Shown: piece by piece, positions 1 to 7,807 of the stretch
How the letters are laid out: every line of letters begins with the position of its first letter
Numbering within the stretch: position 1 is the first letter of the stretch
NCBI GenBank assembly: GCA_964012725.1
Contig: CAXGTL010000016.1
Coordinates: forward strand, 1-24,390
Origin: CAXGTL01 sp964012725
Lineage (GTDB): Archaea; Nanobdellota; Nanobdellia; Woesearchaeales; CAXGTL01
DNA length: 24,390 bases
Direction of reading: 5' to 3'
Made by a program: the position numbers and the translations under genes
Notes under the pieces: model-generated
Seen by the model: the letters and a program-made list of their open reading frames with translations, nothing else
Told to the model about the DNA's origin: nothing
The model's database searches: none

Positions 1-115
1 CCCTCTCTTTTTACCATATTTATATTTATTGTTATATTGGTATATAAACTTTACCCTATACTAACTTTATCCAAAATATCCCCTGTTCTGTAGAAATCCT
101 ATTGCTATTTGATTT

Positions 116-148
116 GATGTTATGGATATAGTTTTTTGCTATAACATC
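116..148. repeat. Inverted repeat / potential hairpin upstream of first gene
   Basis: Bases 116-123 (gatgttat) are perfectly complementary to 141-148 (ataacatc). In RNA the stem extends by a G-U and a G-C pair to 10 bp (116-125 with 139-148), leaving a 13-nt loop that contains a run of six T. It lies about 30 bp upstream of the TATA box of the first gene. It could be an operator, or the end of a transcript from outside the window. The rest of 1-218 shows nothing beyond the promoter of the first gene. Confidence 0.4.
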
Positions 149-177
149 TAATGATTATATTCTGCAAAAGGCAAATA

Positions 178-185
178 TTTATAAA
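178..185 (+). promoter_or_regulatory. TATA box of the 155-aa gene
   Basis: The octamer tttataaa lies 41 bp before the ATG at 219. A short leader of about 10-15 nt is predicted, containing a weak Shine-Dalgarno site (aggaga, about 208-213). Confidence 0.5.
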
Positions 186-218
186 ATACAAACCATAGAA
201 TAATACTAGGAGAAAATC

Positions 219-686
219 ATGATAATACAAAGACCAGAAGAATTTGATGTACAAGGATATCTAAATGCTTGTTATTCAACACAATTTCTTGAAAGACAGG
301 GTGGCACTCATAAAATAAACTCTTTTGGAATGGCCTATTTAAAAAACAAAGATGAAAATACTAGAAAACCATTAAAAAAAATAATTGATGAATGGGATAT
401 ACATGAAGAAATGAAAAAAATCTTTGGAGACATGAATGAAATGTACTTAGGTTCTTTTTACCAAAGATATCTTTCAGTATCATTTTATGAAGAAAGAGAG
501 GAATTTAAAAGAAATTATGCTTCATTTATCAAGATATGCAGAGAAAATAGTATTGGATTAATGGATATTTTCTTTTTAACAGGAGTATATTTGAAAGAAA
601 GAGCATTAGAAAAAGGAATTCTTGAATGGAAAACAATAACTGATGGTACTGATGAAGTATTATTTTACAATAGAAATTGTGATTAA
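219..686 (+). CDS. Unknown 155-aa protein
   Basis: I do not recognise this family. The protein is 155 aa, charged and probably soluble, with no signal peptide or membrane segment. Its middle (about residues 45-105) is rich in Glu, Lys and aromatic residues and looks helical. The ATG at 219 follows a weak SD (aggaga) at good spacing and a TATA box 41 bp upstream, so the start is well supported. The gene ends in TAA. The next gene, metG, has its own TATA box 25 bp beyond the stop, so the two are probably not co-transcribed. Base composition resembles that of its neighbours. Confidence 0.75.
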   Translation: MIIQRPEEFDVQGYLNACYSTQFLERQGGTHKINSFGMAYLKNKDENTRKPLKKIIDEWDIHEEMKKIFGDMNEMYLGSFYQRYLSVSFYEEREEFKRNYASFIKICRENSIGLMDIFFLTGVYLKERALEKGILEWKTITDGTDEVLFYNRNCD

Positions 687-710
687 TATACATCTAACTT
701 TACCACTACA

Positions 711-718
711 TTTAAATA
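711..718 (+). promoter_or_regulatory. TATA box of metG, leaderless start
   Basis: The octamer tttaaata is centred about 28 bp before the ATG at 743, and no SD lies between them. Archaeal transcription starts about 25-27 bp downstream of TATA, so the mRNA should begin at or next to this ATG. This argues against the in-frame TTG at 725. Confidence 0.55.
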
Positions 719-742
719 CAACTTTTGACTTATTATCTCATT

Positions 743-2710
743 ATGACTAAAACTTACTACATAACAACTCCAATATATTACCCAAACTCAATTCCACATA
801 TTGGACATGCATATACAGACTTTGTAACAGACACTTTAGCTAGATGGAAAAGTCTTAACAGATTTGAAACATTCTTTTTAACAGGTGTAGATGAGAACAG
901 TAACCATGTAAAAAAAGCAGCTGATAAAGAAGGCATTGATCCAATTAAATTCATAGATAAGTATGCACATATTTTCACTGATTTTGGTAAAAAACTTAAA
1001 ATAACAAACAATGATTTCATCAGAACAAGTTCTGACAAACATAAACAAGTTGCAAAATCAATATTTAAAAAAGTATTTGACAAAGGAGATATTTACAAAG
1101 GATTTTATGAAGGCTTTTTTTGTGACAAATGTAACACTTATTACACAGAAAAAGATATAACTGATGAAAAAATGTGTCCAACACACAAAACACCATTACA
1201 AGTTCTTAGAGAAGAAGCATACTTCTTTAGAATGTCTAAGTATCATAAAGAATTATTAAAACATATAGAAGAAAATCCAAACTTTATTTATCCTGAGTTT
1301 AGGAAAAATGAAATATTATCAAGATTAAACAAAGGTCTAAGAGATTTGTGTGTATCAAGATCAACTATTGATTGGGGAATTCATTTACCTAATGATCCTG
1401 AACATGTGATTTATGTTTGGTTTGATGCATTAATAAATTATGTCTCAGGTATTGATTATCCTAATAAATTATTTAAAAAATTCTGGCCAGCAGATGTACA
1501 TATTATTGGAAAAGACATTTTATGGTTCCATACAGTAATTTGGCCAACTATGTTAATTGCTGCTGACATCAAATTACCAAAACAAGTGTATGCTCATGGT
1601 TTCATAAACGACAAAGATGGAGAAAAGATGTCTAAAACAAAAGGCAATGTCATAGATCCAATTGAAATGATAAACAAATATAGTGCAGATGTGTTAAGAT
1701 ATTACCTTTTAAGATCAATTTCTGTAGGACAAGATGGAAACTTTTCAGAACACGACTTAATTCAAAGATATAACACAGAACTAGGTAATGAATTAGGCAA
1801 TCTTGTAATGAGAATAACTGCTTTATTAAAAAAAAGCTTTGACTTGACTATTCCAAAATCCAAATCAGAAGAATTATTCAAAACAAAAGAAATAATAACT
1901 GAAATTAACAAGTTTATGGACAAATTCGAATTTAATAATTCACTTGATTTAATATGGAGACTTATTAAACAAACAAACAAATACATTAATGATAAAGAAC
2001 CATGGAAAATTGAAGATGAGGAAGAGTTATCTAAAGTTATATACACAACAACAGATGCATTAAGATTGATTAATTTATTATTATATCCTTTTTTACCAGA
2101 AACTGCTGAAAAAATCAAACAACAGTTTAATTTTCCAGAACTAAATATTAAAGATTTTAAATGGAACTTAACAACATCTGGTAAAGTAACTGAATCAAAA
2201 CCATTGTTTCCTAAAATTGAAAAGCCTGAACAAAAACAAAAACCAATATTTCCATTATCACTTAAAGTTGGAAAAATATTAAGTGTGGAAAATCATCCTG
2301 GTGCTGATAAACTATATGTTATGAAGGTTTTAACAGATCATGAAATCACTTTAGTTGCAGGTATTAGAGAGATGTATACAAAAGAAGAACTCCAAGATAA
2401 AAATATTATAGTTGTATCTAATCTAAAGCCAGCAAAGCTTCGTGGTGTTAAATCAGAAGGAATGTTATTGGTAGCATTAGAAAGCGAAGATAGTAAGAAT
2501 GGTGAATTGTTAACAACTGATGCAAAACCTGGCTCTGTAGTCGAAGTACAAGGCTATGATAATAAGAAATCAAGAGTTGAGTACAAAGACTTTGTAAAGA
2601 TAAAGCTAAGTGTTAAAGATTATAAGGTGTATTACAATGATATTCAGTTAAAGATAGGTAAAAACAATATCTACACAACAAAAATAAAAGAAAGTAATGT
2701 TATTGAGTGA
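743..2710 (+). CDS. metG: Methionyl-tRNA synthetase, bacterial type
   Basis: Charges tRNA-Met with methionine using ATP. In the 655-aa product the class I HIGH motif is at residues 19-22, after a conserved IYYPNSIP stretch. A CxxC...CxxH zinc knuckle is at C127, C130, C145 and H148, and KMSKT (KMSKS) is at 295-299. The anticodon-binding helical region follows. An EMAP/Trbp111-type tRNA-binding domain covers about 505-605. A further 46-residue basic tail (610-655) is not part of that domain and is unexplained. The single-knuckle N-terminal region and the TPIYYxN opening are those of bacterial MetRS rather than the usual archaeal form, suggesting ancient transfer. ATG 743 is chosen over TTG 725 because of the TATA spacing. 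The 3' end overlaps the convergent gene by 11 bp. TGA is the stop. Confidence 0.95.
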   Translation: MTKTYYITTPIYYPNSIPHIGHAYTDFVTDTLARWKSLNRFETFFLTGVDENSNHVKKAADKEGIDPIKFIDKYAHIFTDFGKKLKITNNDFIRTSSDKHKQVAKSIFKKVFDKGDIYKGFYEGFFCDKCNTYYTEKDITDEKMCPTHKTPLQVLREEAYFFRMSKYHKELLKHIEENPNFIYPEFRKNEILSRLNKGLRDLCVSRSTIDWGIHLPNDPEHVIYVWFDALINYVSGIDYPNKLFKKFWPADVHIIGKDILWFHTVIWPTMLIAADIKLPKQVYAHGFINDKDGEKMSKTKGNVIDPIEMINKYSADVLRYYLLRSISVGQDGNFSEHDLIQRYNTELGNELGNLVMRITALLKKSFDLTIPKSKSEELFKTKEIITEINKFMDKFEFNNSLDLIWRLIKQTNKYINDKEPWKIEDEEELSKVIYTTTDALRLINLLLYPFLPETAEKIKQQFNFPELNIKDFKWNLTTSGKVTESKPLFPKIEKPEQKQKPIFPLSLKVGKILSVENHPGADKLYVMKVLTDHEITLVAGIREMYTKEELQDKNIIVVSNLKPAKLRGVKSEGMLLVALESEDSKNGELLTTDAKPGSVVEVQGYDNKKSRVEYKDFVKIKLSVKDYKVYYNDIQLKIGKNNIYTTKIKESNVIE

Positions 2711-3038
2711 TGTCTTTTTTATATTCTATAACTAAATTTGTTATATCTGTTTTTGGACACATGTCAATAGGTAGTTCAATAGATCCTCCTAAATCATTTT
2801 TTTCTGAACATGCATAAATTTTAGCTAAAGATAGATAAGTATCTTTTGTACTTGTACCTTTTTCAAAATATTTTCTTATAAAATTTGTTAATGTTGATTT
2901 TGATCTTGTTATCATTGAACTTCCTGTACTTGGATTCAGAGGAATATTTCCTACATAAAAAACATTTGCAAATACTTCTAATGCAAAAACTTGTTTATTC
3001 ATTTCATCATATACTTCTTTTAAACTTTTTTCAGTCAT
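2700..3038 (-). CDS. Unknown 112-aa protein, paralogue of the gene upstream
   Basis: A soluble 112-aa protein of unknown family. It is clearly homologous to the product of 3035..3439: both share the core ALEVFANV-x-YVGN (about residues 19-32 here), then STGxSM, then a helical K/R stretch and a C-terminal DITxxVxEY-like motif. The pair is therefore a tandem duplication. Its ATG overlaps the TGA stop of the upstream copy (ATGA), and an AAGGTGATAA Shine-Dalgarno site sits in the end of that gene, so translation is probably coupled. It lacks the basic N-terminal extension of its partner. The stop lies inside the 3' end of convergent metG. Confidence 0.75.
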   Translation of the reverse strand: MTEKSLKEVYDEMNKQVFALEVFANVFYVGNIPLNPSTGSSMITRSKSTLTNFIRKYFEKGTSTKDTYLSLAKIYACSEKNDLGGSIELPIDMCPKTDITNLVIEYKKDITQ

Positions 3039-3439
3039 TTATTATCACCTTCATTATTTAGATTCAATCTTTTTCTATATTCTGTAACTCTATCTGTAAT
3101 ATCCATTCTTGGATAAGAATCAATTTGAAGTGGTACTCTCTTTTCTTTATATGGGTCTTTAGTATCTACATACTCTTTTGCTAATTCAGAAAGAAGTTCA
3201 TTAAGATTATCATAATTTTGATGAGTTTGCCTTATAACATTTACTAACCTATCTTTTTTTTCTTTTGACATTGAACCACCTGTACTTTCAGTCATCTCAA
3301 CATTGCCTACATAATAAACATTTGCAAACACTTCTAATGCATAAACACGTCTAGGTTTTGGTATTCTTTCAGTATTTTTTCTTTTATTTCCTATTATCAA
3401 AAATTTATTTTCTCGTTTTTTACCATTTGTTCCAACCAT
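3035..3439 (-). CDS. Unknown 134-aa protein, paralogue of the gene downstream
   Basis: A 134-aa soluble protein, first of a two-gene operon with its own paralogue. About 30 N-terminal residues are strongly basic (Lys/Arg-rich, about 7-30) and absent from the partner. Then come the shared ALEVFANV-x-YVGN core (about 35-48), STGGSM (about 54-59), a helical segment and a C-terminal DITDRVTEY motif. The basic extension could bind nucleic acid, but no known domain is recognised. The ATG follows an AGAGGT Shine-Dalgarno site at 7-nt spacing. It diverges from the membrane-protein gene at 3575, with about 135 bp between them. Confidence 0.75.
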   Translation of the reverse strand: MVGTNGKKRENKFLIIGNKRKNTERIPKPRRVYALEVFANVYYVGNVEMTESTGGSMSKEKKDRLVNVIRQTHQNYDNLNELLSELAKEYVDTKDPYKEKRVPLQIDSYPRMDITDRVTEYRKRLNLNNEGDNK

Positions 3440-3541
3440 TTTATATACCTCTTATATTCAATATCAATCTGGAGCTATAGAATGTTTATAAGAATCACTA
3501 TACTTTATTATATATATTAAAACATATAAATAACCACAACA

Positions 3542-3549
3542 TTTAAAAT
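3542..3549 (+). promoter_or_regulatory. TATA-like box of the Lys-rich membrane protein
   Basis: The octamer tttaaaat is centred 29-30 bp before the ATG at 3575, with no SD between them, so the transcript is predicted to be leaderless. A second AT-rich candidate (acatataaat, about 3522-3531) is too far away for a leaderless start. Confidence 0.4.
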
Positions 3550-3574
3550 AAACAAAACAAAAACAATAATAATC

Positions 3575-3880
3575 ATGAAAAAAATCAATATAGAAAAGAT
3601 GAAACAAATTAGGATTAAAAAGATGAATCTTAAGAAGATAAAGATTAAAAAAAGACATAAGCAATTAATCAAATACGGAACATTCCTTATGGTAATCAGC
3701 TTCTTATTCACTGCAATCAGCATATTTATAGTAGCATCAAACCCTAACTCAAATGCAAACTGGATCCAAGGATTAATTTATTATACTTTAGGCTGGGCTT
3801 TGTTATTAACAGGTGGTTTTATAACAGGTAGATACAGTTTTGGATATATAATAAAATATTTCAGAGGTAAAACAAAATGA
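3575..3880 (+). CDS. Lys-rich two-TM membrane protein
   Basis: A 101-aa protein of no recognised family. The first 30 residues contain 14 Lys/Arg in a K-x-K-hydrophobic pattern (for example IRIKKMNLKKIKIKK). Two hydrophobic segments follow, at about 34-54 and 66-86, joined by a short polar Asn/Ser loop, and the protein ends in a basic tail (FRGKTK). The positive-inside rule predicts both termini in the cytoplasm. The basic amphipathic N-terminus could lie on the membrane or contact RNA or ribosomes, which is inference. The gene stops with TGA, and the downstream 231-aa gene begins about 50 bp later with a strong SD, so the two may be co-transcribed. Confidence 0.7.
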   Translation: MKKINIEKMKQIRIKKMNLKKIKIKKRHKQLIKYGTFLMVISFLFTAISIFIVASNPNSNANWIQGLIYYTLGWALLLTGGFITGRYSFGYIIKYFRGKTK

Positions 3881-3930
3881 TTAGAAATCTTGATTTTTAA
3901 TCTATGAACGAAACCGGAGGTTGAGTGAAT

Positions 3931-4620
3931 ATGAACCATATAAAAAACATATATAATAAAAAAACAGACGAATGGGTACACAATAAATTCATAAGATATA
4001 GTCTTGGTGAATTTACAAAAGAATTATTTACAATCAAAGTAGGTGGAAAGAATATACAAATAAAAGCAGGATTTGAATATTTGGACTGTATGTTTGACTT
4101 ATTTTCTAAATTAATAAAACAAAATGTGAAACTAAATGGAGTTGTTGTTTCTAAACAAGATATTACTTCTGATTTAGAACAAGCAGGAGCAGAAATTAAG
4201 AAAAAAACAGGAAAAAAACACACAATTACAGCTGAACTAGATGCAAACAAGTTCAAACAATTTGTAGAAAAGTTCAACAAATATCCTTTATTATTAAAAC
4301 TAAGGTCAGGCGATTATGTATTAAATGTTAAAAAGTCTGTACCAAAGCCAGGAAAAGTCTTAGAAAAGTTCTTAACAGCTAAATTTCCTAAAACTGACTT
4401 TGATATTTTAGTGAAAGAGTTCTTGTTTGACACAAAAACAGACAAATTCAAGAATGCAGAGATCAAGCATACATATGTAATAGACAAAATCAAAGTACCT
4501 AAACAATATGAAAATAATCCAGCAATGGCTAGATTAAAAGCAGTTAGGATAGGTAAGATCATAAGAGAAATCACAATAGATGAAAAAACAACTAAATCTG
4601 AGATAAAGATGGAAGTTTAG
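3931..4620 (+). CDS. Unknown 229-aa protein
   Basis: A soluble, Lys-rich protein of 229 aa that I do not recognise. It alternates predicted strands and helices, with no signal peptide or membrane segment. A short Pro-containing linker (SVPKPGK, about residue 135-141) separates two halves. The upstream GTG at 3925 is only 2 nt from the GGAGGT Shine-Dalgarno site at 3917-3922, whereas ATG 3931 is 8 nt away, so ATG is preferred. It follows the Lys-rich membrane protein by about 50 bp on the same strand. A pyrimidine-rich stretch after the stop (about 4622-4648) could end transcription. Confidence 0.75.
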   Translation: MNHIKNIYNKKTDEWVHNKFIRYSLGEFTKELFTIKVGGKNIQIKAGFEYLDCMFDLFSKLIKQNVKLNGVVVSKQDITSDLEQAGAEIKKKTGKKHTITAELDANKFKQFVEKFNKYPLLLKLRSGDYVLNVKKSVPKPGKVLEKFLTAKFPKTDFDILVKEFLFDTKTDKFKNAEIKHTYVIDKIKVPKQYENNPAMARLKAVRIGKIIREITIDEKTTKSEIKMEV

Positions 4621-4667
4621 ACTCTTATCTCTATTTTATTCTTTTATTACAGAAAATATATATTTAT

Positions 4668-4817
4668 TTAACCAGCTTCTTCCCAGCCTTGCATAAATGC
4701 AGCTTCTACAGGCGATATCTGATCATTATCAAGCATTTCTTCGATTTCATTTGAAAAGTCTACACTATCTATTCTACTTACATCTAATTCTATTTCTTTT
4801 AAAATATTTCGAACCAT
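4668..4817 (-). CDS. Small acidic protein, 49 aa
   Basis: A 49-aa acidic protein whose C-terminus reads ISPVEAAFMQGWEEAG. The ISPxEAAFxxG-like ending suggests a short helical hairpin, but I cannot name a family. An upstream in-frame ATG at 4934 would add a hydrophobic, low-complexity N-terminus that runs through the divergent promoter. The start at 4817 has a strong GGGGGTG Shine-Dalgarno site at proper spacing and is therefore chosen. It is transcribed away from the AbrB/PhoU-like regulator, with a 131-bp shared intergenic region that holds an inverted repeat. A role as a target or partner of that regulator is a guess from position only. Confidence 0.65.
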   Translation of the reverse strand: MVRNILKEIELDVSRIDSVDFSNEIEEMLDNDQISPVEAAFMQGWEEAG

Positions 4818-4863
4818 ATATACACCCCCAAATATGTTATAATTATTTATACAAACATTTAAA

Positions 4864-4893
4864 TATATATACTTTCTCCATATAGTATATATA
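4864..4893. repeat. 10-bp perfect inverted repeat in a divergent promoter
   Basis: Arms tatatatact (4864-4873) and agtatatata (4884-4893) are perfect reverse complements with a 10-bp spacer, so the centres lie two helical turns apart. This is the geometry of a dimeric regulator's operator. The element sits between the acidic small gene (-) and the AbrB/PhoU-like gene (+) and overlaps TATA-like sequence, so binding there could affect both promoters. The arms are AT-rich, so chance cannot be excluded. Confidence 0.45.
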
Positions 4894-4948
4894 CAATATA
4901 TTATCACTAATGAGTATATGTTTACATTAATCATTCGGGGGGATTGAA

Positions 4949-5893
4949 ATGGTTGAATTTAGAAAACTAATTGCGTTTGGAAAATCATCTTATGTAGTGA
5001 GTCTACCAAAGAAATGGATTGAAAGAAATAAGATGAAGAAAGGAGATAGTATTAGCGTTGATATAGAAAAAAATAAATTAGTGTTATCTAATAAATTAGA
5101 AAAAGAAAGTCCTGAAGATAAAACTATCATTATAAATATCAATGGTAAATCAAAAGAACAAATTCAAAGATTAATTGTTCCAGCATATATTAATAATTTT
5201 AAAAATATAACTTTGTCTGGTCATGAATTAAAAGATAAAGGTGCAGATATTAGAGATATATTGCATGGATTACTTGCTTTAGAAATTATGGAACAAAGTT
5301 CTGAAAAAATTATTGCAAGAGACTTCTTAGATATGAAAACAATCGATATTAAGAGCTTATTAAGGAAAATGGATAATATTACTAGATCAATGATGGTAGA
5401 TTTAAATGAGTGTTTTAAAGAAAAAAAATCACATCATATATGGGATAGAGATAAAGATATTAATAGACTGAGTTATTTGTTATTTAGATCAATAAAAGTA
5501 AGGTTAAATTATCCTTCTTTAGACAAACCTTATTATATTTCTCCTGAAGAGCTCCTTAAAACTTGGCAATGGGGTAAATTTATTGAAGAAGTTGGAGATA
5601 ATGTAAAAAGAATTGCTAAAGTAGTTGAAACTACTAAATTTAAAAAACATGAAAAATGTATAAAAGAATTATTAAAGGACGTTCAAAGTTATTATACAAA
5701 CACTATGAAAGCATATTATAGTGATAATAAAGAATTAGCATTAAAATTAGCTGGGAATAAGAGAAAAATGATGGAAACATGTAATGATCTTTATGGTAAG
5801 AAATTAGATGCAAATAATGTTTCCATTATAATAGAAAAAATAAAGGATTCTGCAGAAAGAATTCATCATTTAGGAAGGCTAATATACACTTAA
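4949..5893 (+). CDS. PhoU-like regulator with N-terminal AbrB/SpoVT domain
   Basis: A 314-aa cytoplasmic protein. Residues 1-50 form a swapped-hairpin AbrB/SpoVT-type DNA-binding domain, with the GKSSYVVSLPKKWIERN signature followed by KGDSISVDIEKNKLVL. Residues about 110-310 are all helical in the manner of PhoU, which helps regulate phosphate uptake in bacteria. This architecture is widespread in archaea, often beside phosphate transporter genes, but no Pst or Pit gene is visible here, so the ligand is open. The ATG follows a run of six G (4937-4942) that acts as a Shine-Dalgarno site. The divergent 10-bp inverted repeat upstream is a candidate autoregulatory operator. Confidence 0.85.
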   Translation: MVEFRKLIAFGKSSYVVSLPKKWIERNKMKKGDSISVDIEKNKLVLSNKLEKESPEDKTIIININGKSKEQIQRLIVPAYINNFKNITLSGHELKDKGADIRDILHGLLALEIMEQSSEKIIARDFLDMKTIDIKSLLRKMDNITRSMMVDLNECFKEKKSHHIWDRDKDINRLSYLLFRSIKVRLNYPSLDKPYYISPEELLKTWQWGKFIEEVGDNVKRIAKVVETTKFKKHEKCIKELLKDVQSYYTNTMKAYYSDNKELALKLAGNKRKMMETCNDLYGKKLDANNVSIIIEKIKDSAERIHHLGRLIYT

Positions 5894-6005
5894 AGGCATG
5901 TTTAACACTATTCAGACATATTCACTCAACAATAGTAAATTACAGAAACCTTTATATATTAAATATACATTTTCTTTTATAAGGGGGAATAGAGATATAG
6001 TATTA

Positions 6006-6013
6006 TTTATAAA
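6006..6013 (+). promoter_or_regulatory. TATA box of the kinase-like gene, leaderless
   Basis: The octamer tttataaa is centred 28-29 bp before the ATG at 6038, with no SD near the start. A second TATA-like stretch (about 5950-5965) and a G-run at 5983-5987 lie further upstream. From that promoter the G-run would sit some 50 nt ahead of the ATG with no start codon at SD spacing. Confidence 0.5.
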
Positions 6014-6037
6014 TAAGAATAGATTACAAAGCCAAAA

Positions 6038-7756
6038 ATGGAACAAAAGGATATAAAAGAAGAAGGAATTCTTGAAGATATTTCTAATATTGTTAATAAA
6101 TCAGTAGAAAGAGTGGAATTTGAACTTGATCAAGACAATATTTCTGTTAATAGTTGCAAAAATAGTACTGGACTCAATAGTAAACTTTATTATGTTAATA
6201 CTCCTTGGGGTACTTTTTTTTTAAAAGAAATCTTAGACACTCCTAGATCTATGAGTGGTAATATAATTCCTGGAGCAAAAACAAGTGATTCTTTTAATAA
6301 GCAATTGATGTTAATGCTTATGTTTAATCAATTTGGAGGATTATCTCCTGAAGTAATTTATTATAATGTTGAAAAAAAAAGATTATATCAAGATTATTAT
6401 GAAGGTGGATCATTTGATGATAATGTTTACGCTCTTTGTAAACAAGTTAATAATTTAAAAATTCAACTTCAAGAAAGATGTTCTGATAAACCAATTTTGG
6501 TTGAAAATGAAAGCACACGTTTAGATAAAGATAATTTAGATTATATTGGAGATAAAGTTGCTAGGTATATTGATGGATTTTTTATTAATGATACTATTGC
6601 AAGAATTGCATTTGAAAAAAGTAATTTTGATACAACACCATTTTGTAAAAATATTTCTGATTTTTTGACTACTTTAAATTATGAAGAAATTGAAACAAGA
6701 TTAGATAATTTTTTTAATCAAATTCTACCATACCAAAATAAAACAAAATATGCACCAATAATTAAGAGTTTGGAAGATGAAGTAGCTCCATTAAAAGAAA
6801 AAATTGGTAAAGTTGCATTAGCTGGTTGGATGGGTAAATTAGTTTCAAGTGATGTTAGTACTGAATGGTGTGATTATACTATGAAAGATCATGAACTAAA
6901 AAAACTTCTTTGGTTCCAAGCACACCATAATGATATGATAGAATTAAGAGATGAACTAAAAGAAGCTATGAAACAAGTAAATGCTCCTAAAAATCCTTCT
7001 TTCTTCTATAAAGGTAAGAAGAGAAGATTCCCAATTGGATTAAGATATGTTTCTCATGATAATCATCCTGGAAATTGTTTATTAAAAAAACAATTAGAAG
7101 TTAAAATGACTGAAAAACCTTTAGATTTTCATTTTTCAGGTCATGAAAATGCCTTAAATTATGATGCTAGAAATATTAATGAAATCTTTGATTATTTTGG
7201 GGAATTTAGAAAATTTGATCCAGTTAATTTCAAAAAATTACTTGGACAATATAATGGGTTTGATTTTAATGATTTTCATAAATTTGGATTAGCAACAATG
7301 CCATATACACTTGCTATTTTTTTAAGTCATCCTTCTATGCAAGATACACCATATGAAAGGAAAGTAGGATATATAAACCATGCAATTGCTCAGGATTTAA
7401 GAATTTATTTAGGTGAAAATGTTAATCTTAACAATCCTTCATTTAAAGAAGTTAAAGAAGTATGGTTTAATAAATTTAAAACTGCTTTTATTTATTTTGG
7501 AATGAAAAATATTGGATATATAAAGTCTCTTATGGAAAAAGAAGAACAAGGGTATTATGATGGTGAATCTTCAATTGAAGGTAAAGAAATGTATTTAGAT
7601 AAACCAAATGTTATTAAAAGAATTTTAAATAATATTGAACAATTAACATATGAAGATAGGGAAAAGGATGATTTGTTTGGAAGAACTTATCGTACATTAG
7701 TACAAATGCCTATTCAATTTCTAATTGATCAAGATTTAGAAACACAAATAAAATAA
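6038..7756 (+). CDS. Putative APH/protein-kinase-like fold protein
   Basis: A 572-aa soluble protein. No close family is recognised, but it has the layout of a kinase-like (aminoglycoside phosphotransferase-type) fold. GTFFLKEIL (58-66) resembles the N-lobe strand with its ATP-binding Lys (K63). SHDNHPGNCLL (339-349) matches the HGDLHPGNxL catalytic loop, with the Asp (D341) and Asn (N346) at the expected +5 spacing. LDFHF (362-366) offers the metal-binding Asp (D363) at 17 residues beyond that Asn. A mostly helical stretch of about 190 residues separates the putative hinge (around 118-125) from the catalytic loop, longer than usual, and a 200-residue C-terminal extension follows. A substrate cannot be named. 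The gene stands alone behind its own TATA box, and its codon use resembles that of neighbouring unknown genes. Confidence 0.6.
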   Translation: MEQKDIKEEGILEDISNIVNKSVERVEFELDQDNISVNSCKNSTGLNSKLYYVNTPWGTFFLKEILDTPRSMSGNIIPGAKTSDSFNKQLMLMLMFNQFGGLSPEVIYYNVEKKRLYQDYYEGGSFDDNVYALCKQVNNLKIQLQERCSDKPILVENESTRLDKDNLDYIGDKVARYIDGFFINDTIARIAFEKSNFDTTPFCKNISDFLTTLNYEEIETRLDNFFNQILPYQNKTKYAPIIKSLEDEVAPLKEKIGKVALAGWMGKLVSSDVSTEWCDYTMKDHELKKLLWFQAHHNDMIELRDELKEAMKQVNAPKNPSFFYKGKKRRFPIGLRYVSHDNHPGNCLLKKQLEVKMTEKPLDFHFSGHENALNYDARNINEIFDYFGEFRKFDPVNFKKLLGQYNGFDFNDFHKFGLATMPYTLAIFLSHPSMQDTPYERKVGYINHAIAQDLRIYLGENVNLNNPSFKEVKEVWFNKFKTAFIYFGMKNIGYIKSLMEKEEQGYYDGESSIEGKEMYLDKPNVIKRILNNIEQLTYEDREKDDLFGRTYRTLVQMPIQFLIDQDLETQIK

Positions 7757-7807
7757 AAAGAAATAAATGAGATTAAAATAATCCCATAAATAATAAAATT
7801 TTTAAAA

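Noticed and set aside
725..742. TTG start of metG adding six residues
   Set aside because: ATG 743 is 28 bp from the TATA box, so the mRNA would begin at or near it. The family's N-terminus also fits MTKTYYITTP.
3877..3900. Seven-codon ORF overlapping the stop of the Lys-rich membrane protein
   Set aside because: Too short, no SD of its own and no conserved feature.
4818..4934. Longer form of the 49-aa acidic protein starting at 4934
   Set aside because: The extension is low-complexity and runs through the divergent promoter. ATG 4817 has a strong SD.
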